A stretch of DNA of 64,000 nt, taken from NCBI RefSeq assembly GCF_963576545.1, contig NC_083651.1:23238248-23302247 (forward strand), given 5' to 3'. The notes below the pieces were generated by a model that was not told the origin of the DNA, searched no databases, and worked only from the letters and a program-made list of their open reading frames with translations. This document shows positions 1-11,899 of this stretch, one piece after another. Made by a program: the position numbers and the translations under genes. Every line of letters starts with the position of its first letter. Positions within the stretch are counted from its first letter, which is position 1. Origin of the DNA: Limanda limanda. Taxonomy: Eukaryota; Chordata; Actinopteri; Pleuronectiformes; Pleuronectidae.

Positions 1-807
1 GTGATTGGAGATAAAAGAAGAAACCTGATATCAGCACGAGTTCACAGCTGCAGACTCTGTACTGGTCCCAGAAATGAAACGAGGGTATCAAATCATCTCT
101 AATGCAAACAGAGGTAATTTGGAGAACATAAGCTGTGCTGATAGAAGCTGGTAGCTTCTATAAAGAACTGAGGTTTTCTGACCGTTTTTCCAAATAGCAG
201 AGCTGTAATCCAAGTTTCTTAGCAAGTGGCTTGGTTAACCAGAAGTCGCTCGCAGATACGCAAACCTCAAAAACAATCTGGGACCAATTACTGTCTATTA
301 CAGACCCACAGGCCACTGGCGAGTGGAAGGGCTGCGGAGAATCAGATGTGGGACGTGCATGGAAACGGAAGCACCCTTGCAGTGGATGCATGTGCACACA
401 CACACACACACATACACACACACATTCTCCCGGCATTATATGCACATCTGTTAAACTCCAAACCCCCCCCCCCCCCCCCTTACTTTGCAAACCTAGACAC
501 AACAATCATTCTTGATGACGGTAGATGCACGACAAGATGGTGATAAGGACTAAAGTAAAGGGAAGCAATATTGAGAGTCTAAAGATTAAAACCCAAACAT
601 GGAGATGATAACGCAGGTGGCAAAAGGTAAAACATTCTTTTCTTTTTACGAGATCTTATCAATGTCTGAATGGCTGAATCTGGAGTTTTGCCATTTTTTC
701 CTTTTATGGTGTTTTACTCAGTAAGCCGAGTGATTTGGTGTCTGGATCTGCTCCTGACTGCCCTTAAATCTCAGTTTGCTGTGTTTTGTAAGTCTAAGCA
801 CACACAC

Positions 808-875
<68 letters not shown>

Positions 876-2179
876 CATGTTCACAGCTGTTTGCCATTAC
901 GGCCACTTAAGGCAGAACAGCGCCCTACATTTTGTATCTCCCGTCAACCTGCTTCACACACAGAGGAACGGTTCGATGTTCCCTTACCTAAAACTAGTCA
1001 AACCATAGGACTGCACTTTACAGTATACTGATGTATAGCATATGCATGTGTACTATGGGATGTGTTACAATGTTTTTTCTCATGCTCTAATCACATAACT
1101 AAACTCACACCACAATCTTGATAAGGAACTAGGGGGACATGGGAAGAGGAGGGAATGGGAACAGCTCTAAATGTCATGCTGCACTGGCAGGACTAGGAAC
1201 ACAATACAACACACAAGAGCAACAGTGGACACGCAATAGTTGATAAGTGAACAGGGGTTGAATCAACTGTTAAAGTCCAAAAAGAGTGGAGAAGTCCAAA
1301 GGGGGATAACGCCTGGAAATCTACTTTGACTTGAGAAAGGAGGCTGAAGGAAAAAGAAATATAAGCGGAGACAAACCATCTTACAAAGAGGTTGGAATCA
1401 GTGATGCTATCTAGCCCGGCTTGGTTTCAAGGAATTAGGAGACGTAACCATAATGGCTCGATACAGACATGTTTCACTGAAGCATGACCCCAATCTGAGT
1501 GATAGAGACATGAAAACCGATGGGGAATAGAATCCATAAACTTGAAAACTGTTGCTGAACGAGCTTTAAAGGAGGGAGAAGGTGTTGGTGGTACACACAC
1601 CCACACAAACACACAAACACACAGAAACAGCCACGCTGCAGTGTGGTGTTCTGTACAGCTGTGGCAACAGCACAGGGGATGTACCACATGCCAGCAAGAA
1701 CAAAGGGCCCCTGAGTGGGGGGTGTATTTGTAAAAGAGGAAATCACACACACCCCCCACCCCACCCCAACCCACCCCTGTCTGCTACACATCAAAGTCTC
1801 GGGCCTCATTTTGGAGGTGACTAAAGCAAACATTTTGCACTGCGAGAAGTGAAGCACAATTTGTAACTTTAACTAATTTCCTCCCATCAGTGTCTGTGAA
1901 TTTCTACTGTGAACATTTAGTCAGTTCTGTACAAACATGGTTTTACAAAGACACAAAGCTTCAACAGCTTCAATAACTGAATGAAGACCTAACAACCAAA
2001 CAGCATAAAACAATACAACAAGAGACTGACACAGAATCAAAAGTCAAAGACCAGGACGGGAAAAGAGTTGCGGCAAAATGTAAATATTTCAGGAACAAAA
2101 AAATAAGTAGATTGTCAAGATTGTGATAGAAAGTCTGACTTTTCTAGGAATATTAAGTTAGTAAATGTTCACTTCTTAC
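1..2179 (-). other. fn1: fn1 intron 12 (partial), no exon seen
   Basis: This stretch follows the donor of fn1 exon 12 and should lead to the first FN type III exon, which is not present. I found no open stretch resembling an FN3 module on the minus strand. It holds (CA)n tracts at 395-424 and 799-870, a run of 17 C at 463-479 and a degenerate CA tract near 1592-1624. The first FN3 exon must lie beyond base 1. Confidence 0.7.
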
Positions 2180-2812
2180 CAGGGTATGACTGCTGGGGCT
2201 CACAGCTAAGCTCTCCTACACCGTTGCCGTAGCAGTAGCACTTGTACATGATCCCGTGGATGAGTTTATCCCAAGACTCTCCAATCTTATAGAAAGCTCT
2301 GGTCTCCGGCTCCTGGCACTGGTCTGTGGGCGGGGGGGCATGAAACCAGTTCACTCAACAGGCTCCACTGGTGAGAGCAATTTTACACATGTGGAACTAG
2401 AAATGCATGTGCTGTCCAATAAACCATGTTTCATCTTACAGAAATCATAAGATAAGTTGAAGTAGATAGAAACAAAATAGGAGTTTAGACTTCATTAAGG
2501 TTCAGTTTAGTTAAAAACTTTTCACATGTTACACCCATTGAGATGTAAAACTATAACTCACCGACGGCGTCACACTTCCAGCGGCCACGTCCCTGTCCGT
2601 AGCAGGTGCAGTTCATGGTGTATCCCTCTTCATGTTGTTTGGTGAAGGTCTGGTTCACCTCATAGGTCAGAGTGTCCACAATACACTGGTCTGCAACACA
2701 CACACACACACAGACACACAAACATAAGGTATGTGACGTCGTGGACAACACGTCCAAAAAGAAACCTCTCTCCTCTGAACATCTGCTCTACTGAAGGCTG
2801 TGTGTGTCTGTG

Positions 2813-2889
<77 letters not shown>

Positions 2890-3603
2890 TTGCTTGCGTG
2901 CGTGTGTGTGTGTGTGCGTGTGTGTGTACACATGGGCTGCAGGTGCATCTGAAGCCCCTTAAAGTGCAGGTGTGCAGGCTCACTTCTGACCTTTTGGCAG
3001 GTGAGTGATTATATGACACGTGACCTTTCACCTCCTCACTCAGAGAATTATAATATAACTCTGTAATTATGACGCCTCACACATAGAGGGTAACGCAGCC
3101 GGGACAGACGACCCCCAATCGTGAATTCTAGTTCCTCTGGGTAAACGGGAAATTACCTATTCGTAAATATATGAACTTTGACCCAACTTGGCGACATTTG
3201 CCTGCTTTTGTGTAGGTGTGACTTTGCCCTATTGACCTCTCAGAGCTTTTTATAGTACGTACAAAAGTCACATTCAAGCAGCGCTTTTCTTGGTAATGCC
3301 ACTTATACAAAAAGCAGTCAGGGGCCTTTCAAGGTTCAGTATCTTGCCCAGGGACACTTTTGGCTAGTGGACAGCCCGCTCTACCTCCAGAGCCAAAGTC
3401 ACCCAAATGAACCAGACTGTTACAAACACACACACACAGATACACACCTTTGAGCTGGGAGTAAGCAACGCAGCTCCACTCTCCTCTGCCGTTGCCGACA
3501 CAGGTGCACCGCATCATGTGACCCAGGACATCATGGCGTTTGTCCCACTGGTCTCCCACCCGGTACATCACGCCTTCGTTAGCCGTGCACACCTCTTCGT
3601 GGG
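2180..3603 (-). CDS. fn1: fn1 exons 10-12: FN type I modules 7-9
   Basis: Exon 10 (3448-3603) encodes FN1-7, exon 11 (2562-2690) FN1-8 and exon 12 (2180-2323) FN1-9, completing the gelatin-binding region. FN1-7 reads YRVGDQWDK and FN1-9 YKIGESWDK, so the IGD motifs of the mammalian gelatin-binding domain are altered in both. FN1-7 also has one extra residue ([11 protein letters not shown] against the mammalian HDMGHMMRC pattern, from memory). FN1-8 keeps NQT and NCT sequons. The exon 10 donor is GTGTGTAT and the exon 11 acceptor is preceded by a (TG)n tract rather than a normal pyrimidine tract. Confidence 0.94.
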
Positions 3604-6600
3604 CTGGAACACACACGACAAAACCAGTTAGGAACACAATACATTTGTCTAGAAACTACAACAGACTCACACACAACACAAGCCAAACTACACCATTCAT
3701 AAACTGATGCACATGCACAGACATGCATCCAACGCATCACTAGCAACAACAGCAGTGCATCATTTTCAAAATAAAAAACAGACACGTTATAATGAATGAT
3801 CGCCGTGGAGATCACCTGTAATTACAACACAAGGTTGAAGAGAGAGGACGCCACCATCTCAGAAACACCTGCGCCCGTAGATTTAGACTAATAGTCGGAA
3901 ACAGCTGTTTTGTCTCCGGGTGTGAATGAATGACTGTGTTTGTTCGCCACACGTTCCCCGGTTATTAAAAGAGAGAGAGTGCTTTTCATCAGGAGGGAGA
4001 GAAAGTTTGTAAAAGGCGGAGGGGACAAGCAAAGACCTGCCTGTGAAGAAACAACACGCCTCTGTGTCTTCTGGATGCAGAGGGACATGGACCAGACCCC
4101 CCATGTGGAAAATAATAATATTAGGGGAGATTCTGAGCTTATCTGTGAGTGCAGCAACAGAACTTAACAATTACGTCATAGAGTTTTAAAAGTTTGCAAA
4201 AAGTTTTATGAATTAGGCGCAGTCTAAACGACTGACACTGCTACAGTAGGAGCAGGAAGAGCAGCTGATACGCCTGCATGCCCCTGAACGCATCTGTTGA
4301 ACCCTCCTCAGAGAGAGAGGGGAGGTGGAGAGGGAGAGAGATGGCAGATCTGCTGTCTTGGAGCCCGTCCAGGTTTGTTTTTTTATGTCAGGAGCAGAGC
4401 CAGACATCTGGTTCCTAGAATTGAAGATCCTCTGGACTGGGTGAGATGGAAGTGCATCAAGGTCGTATAGACAGGGCAGCGGGAGGTGTTTAGGTGACGG
4501 TGAAGGACGGTCGAGATCCTTGGACGTTGTTTGAGATAAGACGTGGTCAAGTTAAAACTGATTTATATATTTGAGCTACAGCAGCTGAGCTACATGTACT
4601 CCTATGAGTTGACATTTCCTTGTTACCATATGTCTTAGCATATGTCCTTCATACCTCATCACATGAGGTGAGAAGTAAAATACTAAAGGTCAAAATATAA
4701 GGAAATAAAAGCCTTAGTCTTTGAGAAACAGTTAAAGTCACTATATTGGACTTCAACTGTTCCAGTTACAAAGGGCCATTTAGGATTTTAATTTATTAAC
4801 TTGAAATACAACTGTGTTTTAAGGAACTTAACAATTCAACCGACATTCATTTCTTTAGAACCACTTCATGCATTCTATGGGTAATTTGACCACTAATTTA
4901 ATGACTCTGAAAGTGGTCGTTTAAAACTTAACTGGCTGTTTGGACATTGCCTGCAACAGCTGTGGGAGCTAAAGTTATAACCCCCATCCCCCCACCCCCC
5001 ACACCAAGGAAAACAGCTTTATAACTACCTGTGTGTGTGTTCGATCTGATGATGCAAACACACGGGGCTGGATTTCAGAGAGAGAGAGAGATTGTAGAGA
5101 TTCTGATATGCGAGTGATTCTGTTCTTTGAGTGTTCGAGGTGAAGAGAAAACAGTCGATCTGATTGGTGCTGTTTGCATTAGGGAGGTGTGCCCTGCATG
5201 TTGGCTCGCAGGCGTAGACCACTGACCCACCATCCCAGCAGCAGACACCAGATTTAAAAACCTCACCATTAACATCTCAAGCAGCATGTTTATTTAGATG
5301 ATCCCTGTGTGAAGTCATGGATGTCAATATCAAAGACCCCCTGCTGCTCTGCCTGCCGCACTGACACACGACCTGCCTGGACCCTGGCTGCAGGGCACGA
5401 GCACCGTTTGTGTCCTCGTTAAATCTTGACGGGCCGTTTTTTTGTTTTTAACGACAGGGTGTTGGCTCAAAGGTGAATCCCGGCACTGGGGTGGACATGT
5501 AAAGGAAAAATTCTGAAGGAACAAGATTAGAAAGTAACCAGAAACCTCCAGAAACAGGACAAAGACATGTGCATGAGTCAAAACACCTGTACATCACCTA
5601 TCTATCTTTCACAACATCGTAAAAATATAATTCCTTCAGATAAATTCAGTCCTTCTCTTTGTTCCCCCTCTAGGATTCTGAGACGACTTTACCTCAGATA
5701 GGTTGCATAGATTTTTCCACTGTGAACCCTGCACCTTTCACAGTTTGCTGCCAAACAGACTCTTTTATCTTCGGTCTGTCCAAGTTTGAGTCTACAAAAG
5801 TCTGCTTAGACGTAGACAGATATAAGAGGGGATTTCTTTCTGTTCATAAATTAGAGCCACTCTTCCTTCTATTTTGGGATATTGTTAAGACTCCCCTGGC
5901 ACTAAGCACACAGTATGCAGTCACTAAACTAAACCAATGCCTGGAAAAGCATCAAGGTTGTGGCCTTGTTTCAAAGATGAAGATCCTCACAGTCTAGAGC
6001 CAGATGAGGGAAGAGGACGCCGATTACAAAATGTCGAAAGTGCAATATAGCAGGATCTCTGTTTGGAGAGCAGTGCCAGACACTCACATATGTTGAAACC
6101 ACTCAGCTGCATTTGTATTAAGTGGCTTTGGCAACTTTTATAAACTTACGGTCAATTGACAACATAATTGTGTGGTTTCTAAAAAAGCCTGTTGCTGTTA
6201 TTTAGACATCAACACACATCAACATCAACATCTAAAGAAGTTCTGCAGATTTTGATTGTTGTTTCTCTTGTTTTATTTTACAGCCTTGTCATCATTACCA
6301 TCCCACCACTCCTTCACAGACATTAGTGCAGAGTCAGTGCCCCCCCCCCCCCCCCCGCTGCTTTACTGGCTTCAGCCTCTTTTGTTACCCACGGAGACCT
6401 AATTAACACCCACACATCACAACAGCACTTTTCTCAGAAGGCAACAGGGACTTCAATGTCTGTTCCATCAGCTCGGACTCCTTTTTAACGTCACTATGAT
6501 AATAGCTTTTTATGCGAATGGGATAATATCTCCCATCAAATGTTTACACTGCTGAAGAAGAGAAGAGGAAGAACACAAAGGCCGTGTTAACTCCTTGATT

Positions 6601-9600
6601 CAGACAGGGCGGAGAAACATTTCACTGAAGACCGGGAGAGACGTTGTAATTAGCTGTGTTAATCACGTTAGTTTCCCCCATGGCAGGTTAGCAGAGGTGA
6701 TCTGCAGTTCCCAGGCCTGTGAGAGCCACAGTAATGCAGATCCACTTAAAACACTTAAGTGGTTATAAATAACTAGGCCAGAGCGATATGGCTGATTATC
6801 ACGATAGATGTCACAATTATACTTGATGAAGGTTTAAATACTGATTATTGCTCCTGGGTGAAGGCTTAAAACTCTTCTTCATGAGCAAAGAAGGACAAAC
6901 TATTTAAAACATTTTAAAATTATAAGGTGATACCTCCTCAAACTGTGTTAAAACAAGGTATAACCAATATGTGGGTTAATACTGTGCCCTTGTTATTTTG
7001 TTTTTGATAAAATTGCAATAATTATTGATATTATTGTATTGCCCGTCTCTATTTATAACCTGTGGAATTTATTTTGAAGCACTACAATGCATAAATCAAA
7101 TTGTTAGATGACAATATAAGTGACATTTGTAATGCTGCATTGTGGAGAATGCCCTGTAATTATTGCTGCTAACCAATTTCACAAATAACACAAATAACGA
7201 ATCTTTATATCTAAAACAAACATGTTGTACGTCTCCATGTCTAGAAACATTTTGAATATAACCTTTTAGAACCGATGAGTCTTTCCATTCCTCTCTCGTC
7301 ATCTCACACTCACCCGCCATGGGACAGAAGCCAAAGCGCTGCTCGGTGTCATAGTCCACGGTGGTGCCGCACCACTTCATGCCGTCTCTGCGTCCGTCAG
7401 CGGTGCAGTCGGTGTAGTTACGGCCGTTGTAGAGGTAAGGGAACTGGCACAGGGCACCGTTAGAGTTACCGCCTCGTGTCGTCACCATCGCTGTTGGAAG
7501 GAAGAAATTAAACTTATCATACCACATCACAACTTCTGTTTCTGTGGCCTGTGTGTGCATAGGACTGTTTTAAAGAAGATGAACAAACTATTTCACTTTA
7601 ACCCAACTCACCGTTCTGCTCTGTGCAGAAGGAATATTTCTGTTCGGCCTCAAAGTCCGAGGCGGTGGAGCACCACAGCTGCCCCTCGCTGCGTCCGTCA
7701 GAGGTACAGGAGTGGTACGTCTTTCCCTTGTAGACAAACGGGAACACACAGGGCTGACCTCCCGAGTTGCCACCGTACACAGGAGCTGGTCCGTCTGCAT
7801 GAAGAAGAAGGTAAACATCACACATCCAGATAGGACCACTTCAAACTGTTGTAAACACCTGTTGAATTGTGTTGTTTTAGCTTCAGCCTACAATCATAAA
7901 ACTCAATGGGTCGTCTGTGACTGTGCCGATAATTAGAATCCCTGAATTCATGAAAAGCAAAAGCGTCTCTTACCCCACTGCTCACAGCTGACTCCATTCC
8001 CAAGGCAGGTACAGATCATCTGCTGGGCTCCCTGGGTCTTCATCCAGCGCTGGCCAATGAAGTAGCTGAGTCCTGCATCAGTCCGGCAGGGCCCGTCCTG
8101 GGGGGGCTGGGGCTCCAGCACGGTGGCAGGTTGGTAGATCGCAGGCTGGATGTTAGTGATCACACGAGAGCCGGAGCCTGAAACGGAACCCGGGAATCAA
8201 GTCAGACATGCCAGTGATGAAGTTTGAACTAGTAGGATGGCCTGATGACTTGACCAAACTAGAGATTAAGAGAGATTAAATGGGTAAAGGGCTTCTTTAA
8301 TCACCAATCAATTAGTTCCCCTGTGTGAGAAACACCATAAAACACAAAAAGAAACTTTCCATTTGAGTTTTGTTTACCCTCCCAGGTCACAGCCTGTGGC
8401 GTCTCACACCTCATTATCACTTCAGGCCACTTCAGGCACATTCTTCCCACCAGCTCTCTTCTCCTTCATCCCTCCCTCCTCATCCTCCCGCTCCCTCGGA
8501 CCATCTCTGTCTCATGTCAACACTCGGACACTCGGCACCTTTTATCAGCCCCCCTCTCCCACCCTCAGCATCTGTCTCTGGGGTCCGTCTCTCACTCCAC
8601 ACAAAAGGGGGACAGGGGCTGCTATCAGTTCTCACCCAGGCCGGTGGTGTGAAGAGAGGCATGTCGCTCACACTTCCACTCCCCGCGGCCGTTTCCTGTG
8701 CACAGACACTGGAGCAGGTGGCCCCGGGCGTCTGTCTTGGTCCAGGTATCTCCGATGCGGTAGCTCGACTGGGTGTCCTGGTCGTTACAGCGATCTAGGG
8801 GAGGACAGAGTGACGGAGATTAGTTATAAACACAGAGAGACGGCACTGTGGTTCTCTTGGTGGAGATCTCCAGGAGGGATGTAAGAGTCAGCAGTCATCC
8901 GGTGGTGGGGCGGGGGGGAATGATTCCTCCTGGCCACCAGCTGTTGGCGTGTTTGTGCTGCGGTGACTTTGTTGGTTCCTTGTTGAACACATGCAAGATA
9001 ACAATTTATTGATGACCTACACTAAACAGCCTGCGAGGCCACCCTGAAGTCTGACATGTGACAACATGTGACGAACATTTTCTATCATGTGTTGGATCAG
9101 CTTATTTTTAAAGATTTGAGTTTTGGTTCTAATTAGAAAAACATATGAGCAACATTTCCTCCAAAATGTGTAAGGATCATGAGTTACAATTCTTATTTAG
9201 TGACAGTAGAGACCCTCATCTGTTTGACATGTGCAGAGACACAGCAGGATTACATTTAAGATTTGATGAAAAAAAGGTTTCTCACTCCTGGAGGTGCATG
9301 TGATTCGTCCACTTCCCTCCCCCAGACAGGTGCAGTCCACCACCATCCACCCCTGGTACGGTTTCTCCCACGTCTCCCCGACAACGTAGGATGTTCCCGC
9401 CGAGTTGTCGTAGCAACGCTCCGCTGCAGGAAACATACACTCGTCAAACTACTGAATCAATCAGATATGACTATTCTGTTCACTATTCAACCCTGGTGTT
9501 CACTAGTTCATAATTTGTTTCATCTTTTATAACATCCTCCTGCTCACACTGTATATATTCTATATCTATTTGTATCTTTTTATCTCTAACTTCGTCCACC

Positions 9601-11490
9601 CTACAATATTTCCTGTCTTACAACTACAGTGAATCCGTCTGTGATCAGCCGAGTGGAGTCGTCTGTGAGTCAGTGACTGTCTGAGTGACTCACCCACTGG
9701 TTTGCAGGTCCACTCTCCTTTACCGTTACCCAGACAGACACACTCCAACATGTAGCCTCCTGTCTCATGGGGTCTCCTCCAGGTGTCCCCGATCTTATAC
9801 GAAGCCCCGCCCTCATGACAGCGATCTGGGTACAGACACAAGGAGATAAAGAGTAAGAAAAGAAACTGAGAAACACTCTACAGACATCAATCCAATTATC
9901 TAACCACCGGGGTAAACTGCAAACAGCCGCATGCACGCCACCAGTTGTTAATCCAGTGTAGAGAATATGGAGATTAACCAGTTTAATGGCACCAGTCTGG
10001 CAGACAGGGATATACACATGAAGCACGTGAGCTGGGGTGTGTGGTCTGTGGTGAGAAACACACTTACTGGCAATGGTGCAGCTGATCTTGCCCCTGCTGG
10101 ATCCGATACAGGTACAGTCCCAGATCATGCCGTCCTTGGGCCTCTCGTAGGTGGACCCCACGGTGTAGTACTGCTGGTTGATCTTATCGAAGCACCTCTC
10201 CTCTGCTGCAGAGAGAGAAAGAGAGGAAACGTGTGTGTTGCATGTGTGGACAAGGGAAGTGAAGACAATACCCGATGTGGGAGATGATGCAACAGAGACA
10301 CACTCACCCTCAGGTTTGCTTTTACACTTGATGCCAGCGACTCCATGGCAGGTACACACCAGAGTGCTGCCCAGGTATGGCCGGTCCCACTGCTCGTTAA
10401 TGTTGTAGAAGTTTCCGTTCTCTATACAACCGTCTGACAGGAGAGAAAAAAACATGCAGCCGATGAAACTCTGGTATAGGAACCTCCCGAGCCTTTGCTC
10501 TTACACACCCAAAACACACAGTGCAGGGAAAATGTGAGGGAGGAAAAAACACACACATCATCCCCGGCCGGCACACACCCACAAACCCCGGTACCTGCCC
10601 ACCACGGCCTCTTTCAACTGTGGAAAGACAAACGCAACCTCTGGAAAACGCCTGAGCCACAACTAAAACTTCAGTGGTGAGCGTCAGGGGGTTGAAAGAC
10701 AAAAAAGACAAACGCACACCAAAATAAACACAAACTCTAAAATGGGTATAGACACTTTATTGTAGGGACAAGACTTCACCAATGTCTGTGAAAGTGACTG
10801 TGGATGTGTTAAAGTTAACTTCAAAGAGCCCTGAGGCTAAAGAGTAATAAATCAGCTACACACACACACACACATACACACACACACAAACACACACACA
10901 CACAGTGGAGAATAATATACACTTCTCTGTTCTCTCACCCCCACCAGGCATGTTCTTTGTTCACATCTAATGACCTCACATGCCACTTATATATCTTTTT
11001 TGGAACCTTTTATTTCCCCAAGTTTACAAAATGGAATAATGTTTCCTCTTTCTGAAGGTTTGATCTTTGTAACCTTCAAATCGGATAAAGTTAAGAAGCT
11101 GTTCAAGATTAACAACTGATTATCATTTTTGTGGCGATTATCAACACACAATACACAAGGCATTGAATATAAAGTGCATGGGTCGCAGGGACGCAAAAAC
11201 TGATCCACACAGCAGATTCAGGAGTTAGGGACAAAAGATGTGTCCTCTTTTCCATCTCCACCACACAAAGTCTCATTATCTAATCACTTATTTATCCTTC
11301 AGTATAAGAAGTGACTTCTGGTGTTTACCAACATGTAGGATAAATAATAAAAACACTCACCCTGAGAGACTGAGGAGGGCTGGTGCTGCTGGCCCTGTCT
11401 CCGGCTCCTGTGCGTCCCCTTGGGCATGCAGTGCACCGCGCTCCCGATGCAGAGAACAACCAGCACCCTGGCTACAGCGCTGCCGGACAT
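2180..11490 (-). CDS. fn1: fibronectin 1, 5' part (12 exons, ~605 codons)
   Basis: Fibronectin is a secreted dimeric glycoprotein of plasma and extracellular matrix that binds integrins, heparin, fibrin and collagen. Coding exons on the minus strand are 11361-11490, 10308-10433, 10068-10205, 9694-9825, 9286-9423, 8636-8794, 7974-8177, 7612-7794, 7314-7490, 3448-3603, 2562-2690 and 2180-2323. All junctions are GT-AG and phase 1, as expected for one-module-per-exon shuffling, and every exon joins in frame. Module order is signal/propeptide, FN1-1 to FN1-6, FN2-1, FN2-2, FN1-7 to FN1-9, exactly as in vertebrate fibronectin. Signature strings include [13 protein letters not shown] (FN1-5), [15 protein letters not shown] (FN1-6) and [16 protein letters not shown] (FN1-7). 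The start is the ATG at 11490 because it precedes a signal peptide and RRQ propeptide site. The gene continues outside the window. Teleosts can carry fn1a and fn1b; I cannot assign which this is. Confidence 0.96.
2691..3447 (-). repeat. fn1 intron 10 with GT/CA microsatellites at both ends and the middle
   Basis: On the plus strand a compound (TG)n/(TGCG)n tract covers about 2799-2928. Short (CA)n tracts lie at 2696-2714, touching the exon 11 acceptor, and at 3426-3447, touching the exon 10 donor. In the transcript the two ends are GU-rich and the middle is CA-rich, so they are mutually complementary. Confidence 0.85.
3604..7313 (-). other. fn1: fn1 intron 9 (3.7 kb), no exon seen
   Basis: This is the longest intron of the visible fn1 portion. 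It contains a C17 run at 6340-6356 and a non-repetitive, homeobox-site-like stretch at about 6395-6700 (several TAATTA/GTAATTAG cores) that could be an enhancer, which is inference only. No coding exon was recognised on either strand. Confidence 0.6.
7314..8177 (-). CDS. fn1: fn1 exons 7-9: FN1-6 and two FN type II modules (gelatin-binding)
   Basis: Exon 7 (7974-8177) encodes a Gly/Ser and Gln/Pro linker followed by FN1-6. Exons 8 (7612-7794) and 9 (7314-7490) each encode one FN type II (kringle-like) module: [20 protein letters not shown] with [12 protein letters not shown], and [20 protein letters not shown] with [13 protein letters not shown]. Both keep the cysteines and aromatic collagen-binding surface seen in the family. 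NYT in FN2-2 is a conserved N-glycosylation sequon. The block belongs to the collagen/gelatin-binding region. Confidence 0.95.
8636..10433 (-). CDS. fn1: fn1 exons 2-6: FN type I modules 1-5 (N-terminal heparin/fibrin domain)
   Basis: Five exons each encode one FN1 finger with the usual four cysteines and the CxCxG core: 10308-10433 (FN1-1, from [20 protein letters not shown]), 10068-10205 (FN1-2, [20 protein letters not shown]), 9694-9825 (FN1-3, [20 protein letters not shown]), 9286-9423 (FN1-4, [14 protein letters not shown]) and 8636-8794 (FN1-5, [19 protein letters not shown]). In known fibronectins this block binds heparin, fibrin and bacterial adhesins and is needed for matrix assembly. 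The IGD tripeptide is present in FN1-3 and FN1-5. Introns are short (about 0.1-0.5 kb). Confidence 0.95.
10434..11360 (-). other. fn1: fn1 intron 1 with (CA)n tract
   Basis: The 0.9-kb intron between the signal-peptide exon and FN1-1 contains an interrupted (CA)n tract at 10859-10904. Nothing coding was seen. Confidence 0.7.
11361..11490 (-). CDS. fn1: fn1 exon 1: signal peptide and propeptide
   Basis: The exon encodes 43 residues plus one base. It begins [20 protein letters not shown], a short n-region followed by a hydrophobic core, then a basic stretch ending RSRRQGQQ. The RSRR|Q site matches the position of the fibronectin propeptide cleavage, which exposes an N-terminal Gln that becomes pyroglutamate in known fibronectins. 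The donor GTGAGTG lies at 11354-11360. Transglutaminase-reactive Gln residues (QGQQHQ) follow the cleavage site, as in mammals. Confidence 0.93.
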
Positions 11491-11860
11491 CCCTGTTCAG
11501 GATGAGAACCCCTCGACTTCTGCAGAACCAACCCACAGGTGCTCCTTGGTTGCAAGCTGGGGTTCTTTACTGGCTCCAGTGGTCGGAGATGACTCGGTTC
11601 CAGTGGTTCCAGTGCGCGCTCCAACCTCCCCGGAATCAGTGCGCACGGCTCCGCTGCTCCACGTCGCTCCTCTCGGGCTCTCCGGTCTGATGTGCCTGAT
11701 GTTACCAGGCTGTGGGGGGGCGGGGTGGGGGGTATGGCTCTCCCCCGGAGGTGGGAGGTCCGACAGGAGGGTCCCGGGGCTGCCGTGCTCATGCAAAGTG
11801 TCGGAGGGAGGCTGACAAATTTTTTTTTTTTTTTTACGACTTGAAGATGGTTACGCACGT
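11491..11860 (-). promoter_or_regulatory. fn1: putative fn1 5' UTR and GC-rich promoter
   Basis: The 270 bases upstream of the fn1 ATG are markedly GC-rich and CpG-rich compared with flanking DNA. They include a GC-box-like run (GGGGGGCGGGGTGGGG) at 11706-11721. A T16 run (A16 on the gene strand) lies at 11820-11835, and a weak TTTATAC element on the minus strand near 11860-11866. Start sites cannot be set from sequence alone. Confidence 0.4.
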
Positions 11861-11899
11861 ATAAACTCATTTCCTCGCTATGAGGTAAGAGCAGCATCC

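Noticed and set aside
1..2179. First FN type III exon of fn1
   Set aside because: I searched the minus strand for an FN3-like open stretch and found none; the intron is longer than the window edge.
8363..8884. 173-codon plus-strand open frame
   Set aside because: It is antisense to fn1 exon 6, whose minus-strand frame encodes a clear FN1-5 module with splice sites.
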